Below the pieces are notes generated by a model. The model was not told the DNA's origin. It ran no database searches and saw only the letters and a list, made by a program, of their open reading frames with translations. Position numbers and translations under genes: made by a program. Shown piece after piece: positions 32,185 to 37,201 of a DNA stretch of 37,201 nucleotides (position 1 is the stretch's first letter; each line of letters opens with the position of its first letter). This DNA is from an uncultured Eubacterium sp. (GTDB lineage: Bacteria; Bacillota; Clostridia; Lachnospirales; Lachnospiraceae). The DNA lies in NCBI GenBank assembly GCA_945946665.1, contig CAMEWO010000021.1, forward strand, positions 1-37,201. The letters are read 5' to 3'.

Positions 32185-32201
32185 CAGGACACCGTCCTGG
32201 A
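32185..32201 (-). repeat. perfect 7-bp hairpin in the helicase 5' leader
   Basis: CCAGGAC (32185-32191) and GTCCTGG (32195-32201) form a perfect inverted repeat with a 3-base loop. It lies about 27 bases before the helicase start codon and downstream of the predicted promoter, so it would be in the mRNA leader. It could be a regulatory or stability element. A short A/T-rich stretch after it on the minus strand is too weak to call a terminator. Confidence 0.45.
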
Positions 32202-32222
32202 AAGTCACATATCAACAGACAG

Positions 32223-32251
32223 ATTATATCAAATTATACTAAAAAAGTCTA
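32223..32251 (-). promoter_or_regulatory. promoter for the DEAD-box helicase
   Basis: Read on the minus strand: TAGACT (complement of 32246-32251), a 17-base spacer, and TATAAT (complement of 32223-32228), preceded by TGn to form an extended -10. The transcript would start near 32216, giving a leader of about 58 bases with the hairpin inside. Confidence 0.55.
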
Positions 32252-32287
32252 TTAAGGCTTATTATTATTGAGGCTTATCACTGAAGC

Positions 32288-32677
32288 TTATTTTAATTCA
32301 TCCGAATAATAATATATAATTAAATCCTGTCCGGAATAAATTGTTTCATCTGTCATATTATTAATTGACATGATGTTGTTCACATATGTTTTTGGTTTTT
32401 CTTTATATGAGTATTCATTAGCAATGTCCCACAGTGTATCATCAGCTTTAACGGTTACACTTGTAAAATACTTATGCATGGTTTTATCTTCTTTGTCAGA
32501 TGCATTAACAATATGTATGCTGCAGGAAATAGTTATTATAATTGCAAGGACTGCAACTATAATAAAAACAGGATTTAAATGAAAATGTGTTCTTGTGCTT
32601 CTGTGTCTGTGCTTTCTGCTGCTCTTCTGCATGCTTTCATATCTATGTGAATTAATATTGTGGCGTGTATTACTCAT
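32288..32677 (-). CDS. YneA-like membrane LysM protein, probable SOS division inhibitor
   Basis: A 129-residue protein with a His/Arg/Ser-rich cytoplasmic N-terminus (about 1-34), one membrane segment (about 36-58, VFIIVAVLAIIITISCSIHIV) and an extracytoplasmic LysM domain (about 72-126; VKADDTLWDIANEYS to YSGQDLIIYY). Size, topology, LysM domain and divergent position next to lexA match Bacillus YneA, which is induced by DNA damage and delays division. GGAGG seven bases before the ATG (complement of 32675-32677) makes translation efficient. The promoter is a full sigma-A consensus overlapped by LexA-like boxes, as expected for a gene that must be silent and then strongly induced. The functional assignment is by context, since sequence identity to YneA cannot be measured here. 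Confidence 0.8.
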   Translation of the reverse strand: MSNTRHNINSHRYESMQKSSRKHRHRSTRTHFHLNPVFIIVAVLAIIITISCSIHIVNASDKEDKTMHKYFTSVTVKADDTLWDIANEYSYKEKPKTYVNNIMSINNMTDETIYSGQDLIIYYYSDELK

Positions 32678-32714
32678 AGTTAAGTTCCTCCATAATCATA
32701 TATTGATATATTAT

Positions 32715-32740
32715 AAACATCTGTTCAGAACAATTGTTCT
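32715..32740. promoter_or_regulatory. LexA-box-like operators at the yneA-like start region
   Basis: AGAACAATTGTTCT (32727-32740) is a perfect palindrome with the GAAC-N4-GTTC core of Firmicute SOS boxes. Abutting it, AAACATCTGTTC (32715-32726) is a one-mismatch half-matching copy. They lie just downstream of the predicted transcription start of the yneA-like gene (near 32747), where LexA would block elongation or initiation. Confidence 0.8.
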
Positions 32741-32753
32741 TATCTTGCTTTGA

Positions 32754-32782
32754 ATTATAGAATACAAACATTTGTTTGTCAA
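32754..32782 (-). promoter_or_regulatory. full-consensus sigma-A promoter of the yneA-like gene
   Basis: On the minus strand, TTGACA (complement of 32777-32782) and TATAAT (complement of 32754-32759) are separated by exactly 17 bases: both hexamers and the spacing are perfect. The spacer is almost filled by a LexA-box-like palindrome. A start site near 32747 leaves a leader of about 70 bases. Confidence 0.85.
32765..32778. promoter_or_regulatory. LexA-box-like operator inside the yneA-like promoter spacer
   Basis: CAAACATTTGTTTG has symmetric halves (CAAAC and GTTTG) around four bases. It differs from the Bacillus SOS consensus CGAACRNRYGTTYG chiefly by A for G at the second base. It occupies the spacer and touches the -35 of the yneA-like promoter, an ideal site for repression. 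Confidence 0.65.
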
Positions 32783-32802
32783 TAAAAATCGAACAAATTT
32801 TT

Positions 32803-32816
32803 CGAACGTTTTTTCG
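32803..32816. promoter_or_regulatory. LexA-box-like operator upstream of the lexA promoter
   Basis: CGAACGTTTTTTCG matches CGAACRNRYGTTYG except for two positions, including T for the conserved G of the right half. It ends nine bases before the lexA -35 hexamer and could serve autoregulation. A second degenerate element (CGAAC to TTTCG, 32790-32804) with a one-base-longer spacing overlaps it. Confidence 0.5.
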
Positions 32817-32824
32817 GAAAAGAA

Positions 32825-32853
32825 TTGATTATCATTTTTTTATATGTTATTAT
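32825..32853 (+). promoter_or_regulatory. promoter of lexA
   Basis: TTGATT (32825-32830) and TATTAT (32848-32853) are 17 bases apart, with TG at 32845-32846 forming an extended -10. The start site would be near 32860, about 24 bases before the lexA ATG at 32884, leaving room for the GGAGG ribosome site only. Confidence 0.7.
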
Positions 32854-32883
32854 GGTGATAACAAAGATTGGAGGTTCTGTAAT

Positions 32884-33504
32884 ATGGCATATGGAAGGAT
32901 TACAAAGAAACAGACGGAGATTTTAGAATATATTAAAACACAGATACTTAACAAGGGATATCCACCTTCAGTAAGAGATATATGTCAGGCAGTTGATTTG
33001 AAGTCAACTTCTTCTGTTCATGCTCATTTAGAGACTCTTGAAAAGAATGGGTATATCAGAAGGGATCCTACTAAACCAAGAGCTATTGAGATTATTGATG
33101 ATAATTTTAATCTTACAAGGCGCGAGGTTGTTAATGTTCCTTTAGTTGGCCGTGTTGCGGCTGGTGAGCCTATTCTTGCTGTTGAGAATGTTGTAAGCTA
33201 CTTTCCTATTCCTGCTGAGTATATGCCTAATGAGGATGTATTTATGCTTACTGTAAAAGGAGAAAGCATGATTAACATGGGAATATATGATGGTGATAAC
33301 ATCATTGTGAGCAAGTGTAGTTCAGCCAGGAATGGTGAAGTTGTTGTTGCCCTTGTTGATGACTCTGCTACTGTTAAGAGATTTTACAAAGAAGACGGTC
33401 ATATAAGGCTTCAGCCTGAGAATGATTATATGGATCCTATTATTGTACCTGATTGCGAGATTCTTGGTAAAGTAATTGGACTTGTACGTCTTAATATTAG
33501 ATAA
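32884..33504 (+). CDS. lexA: SOS repressor LexA
   Basis: Represses DNA-damage genes and cleaves itself when stimulated by RecA filaments. The 206 residues have an N-terminal winged helix (MAYGRITKKQTEILEYI, GYPPSVRDICQAVDLKSTSSVHAHL) and a C-terminal S24 peptidase domain. The cleavage site is Ala93-Gly94 in GRVAAGEP; the catalytic dyad is Ser128 in KGESM and Lys165 in SATVKRF. All are intact. The frame is open from 32776, but ATG 32884, with GGAGG upstream and the canonical N-terminus, is the clear start; the extra upstream frame covers the promoter. It diverges from the yneA-like gene across a spacer with several LexA-like boxes. Confidence 0.97.
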   Translation: MAYGRITKKQTEILEYIKTQILNKGYPPSVRDICQAVDLKSTSSVHAHLETLEKNGYIRRDPTKPRAIEIIDDNFNLTRREVVNVPLVGRVAAGEPILAVENVVSYFPIPAEYMPNEDVFMLTVKGESMINMGIYDGDNIIVSKCSSARNGEVVVALVDDSATVKRFYKEDGHIRLQPENDYMDPIIVPDCEILGKVIGLVRLNIR

Positions 33505-33552
33505 TACATGTATTTGCATCTGGATTAATTTGTTTGTATTTTTACGTACGGC

Positions 33553-33597
33553 AAAGCCGTCAGATTCTGCTGATTATGTAGATAACTGACGGCTTTT
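33553..33597. terminator. hairpin terminator between converging lexA and rsfS
   Basis: AAAGCCGTCAG (33553-33563) and CTGACGGCTTT (33586-33596) form a perfect 11-bp stem with a 22-base loop, ending in TTTT on the plus strand. It serves lexA best. On the minus strand the stem also ends in TTT, so it can help to stop the rsfS transcript. Confidence 0.8.
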
Positions 33598-33621
33598 GCT
33601 TTATTAATATTCTGTTATATA

Positions 33622-33978
33622 TCATAATTCTTCAACATTAATTTCTTTTCCATCTCTCCATATTCTGTCCAGGTCATAGAATAATCTATCCTCTTTATTG
33701 AATATATGGATTATTACATCATTATAATCAAGAAGAATCCATGTGGCTGTATTATATCCTTCTACTCTTGGTTCTTTTACTCCTGCCTCATGGAGTTTTT
33801 CCTGAATATTATCTACAATTGCTTGAATCTGATTGCCATTATTTCCATCAGCTATTATAAAATAATCAGCAATTACAGATATTTTACTGATATCTAGAAT
33901 TTTTACATCACTGGCTTTCTTATCTTTTATTGCTTCTACAGCAATTTTTACTATTTCTTTTGAATTGGTGTTGCTCAT
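33622..33978 (-). CDS. rsfS: ribosomal silencing factor RsfS
   Basis: Binds ribosomal protein uL14 and blocks subunit joining when nutrients are short. The 118 residues show the family core: IVKIAVEAIKDKKASDVKILDISKIS, ADYFIIADGNNGNQIQAIVDNI, the VEGYNTATWILLDYNDVIIHIF segment and the C-terminal FYDLDRIW. I chose the ATG at the complement of 33976-33978 (MSNTNSKEIV), with AAGGA upstream, over the TTG at 33999. It overlaps the end of yqeK by four bases. It is the last gene of the rpmA-obgE-yhbY-nadD-yqeK-rsfS block. Confidence 0.93.
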   Translation of the reverse strand: MSNTNSKEIVKIAVEAIKDKKASDVKILDISKISVIADYFIIADGNNGNQIQAIVDNIQEKLHEAGVKEPRVEGYNTATWILLDYNDVIIHIFNKEDRLFYDLDRIWRDGKEINVEEL

Positions 33979-34589
33979 ATTAAAGGGTTCCTTTCGCAAA
34001 TTATTTTGTGATAATAGTTAAAGGTGTCTACAGTTGTCCTGTCTATTGGCTTATTATTTGTTTTTAGATATTCAAGAGTATGTTCACAAACTAAATATAT
34101 TGCTTTTTCTATGTCCACAAATACGATGCTTCGGATTTCATCCAAATCATCTGCTTTATTTCTGTAAGGCTCAATATAATCAGCAATAAATACAATCTCC
34201 TCCAGCTTTGACATTTCTGGTTTCCCGGTAGTGTGATACTTTATTGAACTGCATATTTCGTCATCACCAATACCAAATTCCGTTCTGGCATATAAAGCAC
34301 CAACTTTTCCATGAAGTAGATATGGACTTTTATATTCAAAATCAGTAACTTCAACAGAGTTTTTCCTGCATTCATATAGAAGTTCATCGTCTGAAAGACA
34401 TTTTGCACAATCATGGAGTAAACCGGCAATATATGCCTTTTCCATATCAACATTATATCTCATGGCAAGGCATGCACATGTATTTGCTACACCTATTGTA
34501 TGCCAGTATCTGTTTTTATTATCTCCAAGCTTTGCTTTTACTTTTTTTCTTAATTCTGTTATAGATTGATTATTCATTATATATCCCAT
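33975..34589 (-). CDS. yqeK: YqeK HD-domain phosphohydrolase
   Basis: HD-superfamily metal hydrolase; characterised YqeK proteins cleave diadenosine tetraphosphate symmetrically. The 204 residues show RYWHTIGVA (His30), AGLLHDCAK (His59, Asp60), LHGKVGA, YHTTGKPEM and IADYIEPYR, the full metal-ligand set. The ATG at 34589 overlaps the nadD stop (TGATG) for coupled translation. The ATG at 34577 has a GGGA ribosome site eight bases upstream and is a reasonable alternative, giving 200 residues. Confidence 0.92.
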   Translation of the reverse strand: MGYIMNNQSITELRKKVKAKLGDNKNRYWHTIGVANTCACLAMRYNVDMEKAYIAGLLHDCAKCLSDDELLYECRKNSVEVTDFEYKSPYLLHGKVGALYARTEFGIGDDEICSSIKYHTTGKPEMSKLEEIVFIADYIEPYRNKADDLDEIRSIVFVDIEKAIYLVCEHTLEYLKTNNKPIDRTTVDTFNYYHKIICERNPLI

Positions 34590-35191
34590 CAGCAGTATAG
34601 ATGATTATCGAGAATATACTGCTCTGCTTCTTTGTTTAACATATTATTTACAGGAAGATGCTGTTTTATCCTTTGCCTAATATCTGATGAACTTATATAT
34701 ACATTATCCATTGATATAAGGCTTATATTGGCATTATAAGTTTTCTTAAGATATTCAATACGATTATCAAGCTGTGTTTTAGTGTGATTATCTCTGTTTG
34801 CAGCAAGAATGTGGCAGTTTGTCATAACATATTCCGGATCATGCCATGTTTCAAGTGCATATAATGAATCAGCACCTATCAGAAAATATATATAATCATA
34901 GCTGTTTTTGAGTATTTTTAATGTATCTGAAGTAAATGTAGGACCAGTTCTTTCAATTTCCATGGTTGAAAGGCTCATATATGGGTATTTTTTAATTGAA
35001 AGTTCTATCATTGCACATCTATGGCTGGCATCCACAACAACGCTGGTGTCTTTGTATGATGAGGGTTGTCCACTTGGCATTACAAGAATATGTGGAATAT
35101 TAAATTGTTCATGGGCTTTAACAGCAATCTGTATATGCCCCAAGTGGATTGGATTAAAAGTTCCTCCCATTATTCCTATTATTCTTTCCAT
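34589..35191 (-). CDS. nadD: nicotinate-nucleotide adenylyltransferase (NadD)
   Basis: Transfers AMP from ATP to nicotinate mononucleotide in NAD synthesis. The 200 residues carry GIMGGTFNPIHLGH (about 6-19) with the nucleotidyltransferase HxGH motif, VMPSGQPSSYKD, FLIGADSLYALETWHDP and the C-terminal SSSDIRQRI. The best ribosome-like element, AGAGGT, lies about 16 bases before the ATG, which is too far. Translation may depend on the yhbY gene just upstream. Confidence 0.94.
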   Translation of the reverse strand: MERIIGIMGGTFNPIHLGHIQIAVKAHEQFNIPHILVMPSGQPSSYKDTSVVVDASHRCAMIELSIKKYPYMSLSTMEIERTGPTFTSDTLKILKNSYDYIYFLIGADSLYALETWHDPEYVMTNCHILAANRDNHTKTQLDNRIEYLKKTYNANISLISMDNVYISSSDIRQRIKQHLPVNNMLNKEAEQYILDNHLYC

Positions 35192-35223
35192 AGCAATAAT
35201 TAAAAATACCTCTTTCTATTAAT

Positions 35224-35526
35224 CTATTTCTTTTTATCAGGCGGAAGCTCGATTTTTTTCTTATTTTTAGATTCTTTATACAGGACGATTTTTTTCCCAA
35301 TAACCTGAACAACTTCAGAATGAGTTCTCTCAGCTAAAGTTGCAGCAATCTCCTTCGGATCATCCTGACAGTTCTGAAGAACATTTATCTTAATAAGCTC
35401 TCTGGCTTCAAGAGCTTCCGAAATAGCCTTAGTATTTTCAGGTGTAAGGCTCTGCTTTCCAAACTGGAATATTGGGTCAATATTCATGGCAAGACCTTTA
35501 AGATAGGCTCTTTGTTTACTTGTCAT
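35224..35526 (-). CDS. yhbY: YhbY-family CRM-domain RNA-binding protein
   Basis: Small RNA-binding protein that associates with pre-50S ribosomal subunits. The 100 residues are a single CRM domain: KQRAYLKGLAMNIDPIFQFGKQSLT, ALEARELIKINVLQNC, VVQVIGKKIVLYK, with the GxxG-type loop replaced by FGKQ as usual in the family. A lysine-rich tail follows. GGAGG eight bases upstream supports the start. It lies directly after obgE. Confidence 0.92.
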   Translation of the reverse strand: MTSKQRAYLKGLAMNIDPIFQFGKQSLTPENTKAISEALEARELIKINVLQNCQDDPKEIAATLAERTHSEVVQVIGKKIVLYKESKNKKKIELPPDKKK

Positions 35527-35568
35527 ATTTGCGTTCCTCCATTCTTATTGTGCAAAATTAATTTATAT

Positions 35569-36861
35569 TTAATCATAATAATCAAATTCAAGATACTCAC
35601 CTACTCTTACAGTATCTCCTTCTTGAACTCCAAGAGATTTTAATTCTTTTAAAATACCGGTTTCACGAAGAAAACGCTGGAAGAAATTAAATCCTTTTTC
35701 AGATTCAAGATTTGTATATCCAAGCATACGGTCAACTCTCGGACCATGTACAAGGTAGATTCCATCACTGTTCTTTTCAACATAAAATGCTTCATTAGGA
35801 TTATCAAACAATGTGTCTACATCAAGCTCTTTTTCAAAGGTTACCGGAGTGGAATCCATGTTTGAAAGAAGTGAACTTACGTGATATAGAAGCTCTTTTA
35901 GTCCTTGGCCTGTTACAGCAGAAATTGGAAATACTTTTATTCCGTCTTTTTCAAACTCATCCTTTAATTCTTTAATAGGATCGGTACCGTCCATAGCATT
36001 AAGAACATCAATTTTATTAGCAGCAATAACCTGTGGACGGGATAAAAGTTCAGGATTATATTCATAAAGTTCATGATTAATTGCTTTAATATCTGCAACT
36101 GGATTTCTTCCTTCCGTTGAAGCTGCATCAACCATATGGATGATTACCTTTGTTCTTTCGATGTGTCTTAAGAATTCATGTCCAAGACCAACTCCATCTG
36201 ATGCTCCCTCAATAAGTCCCGGAATATCAGCAATTACAAAGCCCTTTGCATCATCCAGATCTACTACACCAAGATTAGGATTTAAGGTTGTAAAATGGTA
36301 GTTTGCAATCTTTGGTTTTGCATTTGTAACTCTTGATAAAAGTGTTGATTTACCAACATTAGGAAAGCCTACAAGCCCCACATCTGCAATAACTTTTAAT
36401 TCTAATCTAACCCATAATTCCTGAGCATCCTGTCCTGGCTGGGCATATTGAGGCGCCTGCATGGTAGATGTGGCATAATTCATATTACCTTTTCCACCTC
36501 TTCCGCCCCTTAATATGGTTTCTCTTAGATTACCATTAGACATATCTGCAATAACTTTATGGCTTTCATCGTCATAAATAACTGTTCCTTCAGGAACCTT
36601 AATAATAAGGTCAGCTCCATCTTTGCCGGTACATCTTCTCTTTCCGCCTTCCTGACCACTTTCAGCTACATATTTGCTGTTATGTCTGAAGTCACTTAAA
36701 GTATTAAGGCCTTTATCAACTTCAAATATTATATCGCCTCCGCGGCCACCATTACCTCCATCAGGACCACCATCTGGAACATATAGTTCTCTGCGGAAAC
36801 TTACATGACCATCTCCGCCTTTTCCTGATTTAATAAATATTCTAGCTCTATCTGCAAACAT
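35569..36861 (-). CDS. obgE: Obg GTPase (ObgE/CgtA)
   Basis: Essential GTPase acting in late 50S ribosome assembly and stress signalling. The 430 residues have the glycine-rich Obg fold (about 1-158; GGDGHVSFRRE, GGPDGGNGGRGGD). The G domain follows, with GFPNVGKST (about 165-173), switch region TTLNPNLGVV, DIPGLIEGA, and NKID as the guanine-specificity motif. The C-terminal OCT domain (about 350-430) contains YLVHGPRVDRML. AGGAG precedes the ATG. It follows rpmA but is separated from it by a strong terminator-like hairpin. Confidence 0.97.
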   Translation of the reverse strand: MFADRARIFIKSGKGGDGHVSFRRELYVPDGGPDGGNGGRGGDIIFEVDKGLNTLSDFRHNSKYVAESGQEGGKRRCTGKDGADLIIKVPEGTVIYDDESHKVIADMSNGNLRETILRGGRGGKGNMNYATSTMQAPQYAQPGQDAQELWVRLELKVIADVGLVGFPNVGKSTLLSRVTNAKPKIANYHFTTLNPNLGVVDLDDAKGFVIADIPGLIEGASDGVGLGHEFLRHIERTKVIIHMVDAASTEGRNPVADIKAINHELYEYNPELLSRPQVIAANKIDVLNAMDGTDPIKELKDEFEKDGIKVFPISAVTGQGLKELLYHVSSLLSNMDSTPVTFEKELDVDTLFDNPNEAFYVEKNSDGIYLVHGPRVDRMLGYTNLESEKGFNFFQRFLRETGILKELKSLGVQEGDTVRVGEYLEFDYYD

Positions 36862-36885
36862 TGATTACACTCCTATGGAAATAAG

Positions 36886-36925
36886 AAAAAACTAAAAAAG
36901 CTCCAAATCCGAAGACTTGGAGCTT
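36886..36925 (-). terminator. UUCG-capped intrinsic terminator after rpmA
   Basis: Read on the minus strand, AAGCTCCAA and TTGGAGCTT (complements of 36917-36925 and 36898-36906) form 9 perfect pairs. Three more (one G-U) close a TTCG tetraloop with the C-G closing pair. The stem runs into TTTTTT, A, G and TTTTTT (down to about 36886). This is a textbook Rho-independent terminator located between rpmA and obgE, 13 bases after the rpmA stop. Confidence 0.9.
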
Positions 36926-36937
36926 AAAGATACATAA

Positions 36938-37201
36938 TTATTCGTTAGAAGCAACAGGATAAACAGAAACCTGCTTCTTATCTCTGCCCTTTCTTTCGAA
37001 CTTAACAGTTCCATCAACAAGTGCAAATAATGTATCATCGCCACCACGACCTACATTAACACCTGGAAGAACCTTTGTTCCACGCTGTCTGTAAAGAATA
37101 TTACCAGCTAAAACAAACTGTCCGTCAGCTCTCTTAGCGCCTAATCTCTTAGACTCAGAATCTCTACCGTTCTTTGTAGAACCAACACCCTTTTTATGAG
37201 C
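36938..37201 (-). CDS. rpmA: 50S ribosomal protein L27 (bL27), N-terminus cut by the window edge
   Basis: Ribosomal protein near the peptidyl transferase centre. The 87 visible residues begin at [21 protein letters not shown], which corresponds to the mature N-terminus. In Firmicutes a short leader is cleaved by the Prp protease; that leader and the start codon lie beyond the window. [26 protein letters not shown] and [11 protein letters not shown] confirm bL27. Codon use is strongly biased as in other ribosomal protein genes. It normally follows rplU and prp, which should lie just outside. Confidence 0.97.
   Translation of the reverse strand, partial: AHKKGVGSTKNGRDSESKRLGAKRADGQFVLAGNILYRQRGTKVLPGVNVGRGGDDTLFALVDGTVKFERKGRDKKQVSVYPVASNE

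Noticed and set aside
32240-32250. T-run (minus strand) as a terminator of the yneA-like gene
   Set aside because: No stable hairpin precedes it, and the same bases fit the -35 region of the helicase promoter.
32776-32883. N-terminal extension of lexA by 36 residues
   Set aside because: It would cover the lexA promoter and box, has no ribosome site, and the canonical LexA N-terminus begins at ATG 32884 after GGAGG.
1-37201. Search by eye for tRNA, rRNA, riboswitch, CRISPR, insertion sequence and prophage
   Set aside because: Gaps between genes are short (at most about 210 bases) and each is accounted for by promoters, operators, hairpins or the palindrome; nothing resembling these features was seen. 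Small structured RNAs cannot be fully excluded without a covariance search.

Overview
The window is low-GC, compact chromosomal DNA from a Gram-positive Clostridia-type bacterium, most likely a rod-shaped member of the Lachnospiraceae. This rests on AT-rich codon use, strong GGAGG-type ribosome binding sites, the gene order (proB, folate cyclo-ligase, proA, miaB, mutS, mutL, miaA, YnbB-type PLP enzyme, RadC, mreBCD, PBP2, minCDE, rodA, mgsA), SepF, and an endonuclease-type MutL. The genus is not resolved. No tRNA, rRNA, CRISPR array, insertion sequence or prophage is visible, and no gap between genes exceeds about 210 bases.

Region 1 (1-29730, + strand) is a nearly unbroken co-directional run. 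It starts with proline synthesis (proB, proA) carrying an unrecognised gene, a DUF896 gene and a 5-formyl-THF cyclo-ligase. Next come tRNA A37 modification and mismatch repair (miaB, mutS, mutL, miaA), a YnbB-type PLP enzyme, a DUF4321 membrane protein and RadC. Then follows a wall-elongation and division block: mreB, mreC, mreD, a large class B PBP, minC, minD, minE and a SEDS polymerase. After it come a methylglyoxal synthase homologue, a HlyD-like envelope protein, YggS, SepF, aroB, lspA, an RluD-type pseudouridine synthase, an unknown gene, a cytidylate-kinase-like P-loop protein and a degenerate YkuD-domain protein. A strong hairpin at 29751-29786 closes the run.

Region 2 (29787-33600) is an SOS-type module. 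lexA (+) diverges from a small membrane LysM protein of the YneA type. The shared spacer holds several LexA-box-like palindromes, and the yneA-like gene has a consensus promoter (TTGACA-17-TATAAT) with a box inside its spacer. Beyond it on the minus strand lie a DEAD-box helicase and a XerS-sized tyrosine recombinase. Between those two sits a near-perfect 42-bp palindrome with an asymmetric 6-bp centre. Its arms share nine bases with the phage P1 loxP arms. I read it as the probable site of that recombinase, and it is the most interesting object in the window.

Region 3 (33600-37201, minus strand) is the conserved block rpmA (cut by the window edge), obgE, yhbY, nadD, yqeK, rsfS, concerned with ribosome assembly or silencing and NAD synthesis. 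A UUCG-capped terminator sits between rpmA and obgE, and a hairpin separates rsfS from the converging lexA.

Two enzymes look catalytically altered. The YkuD protein has Ser and Tyr where the family has the nucleophile Cys and the following Arg. The methylglyoxal synthase homologue has Val in place of the catalytic-base Asp.
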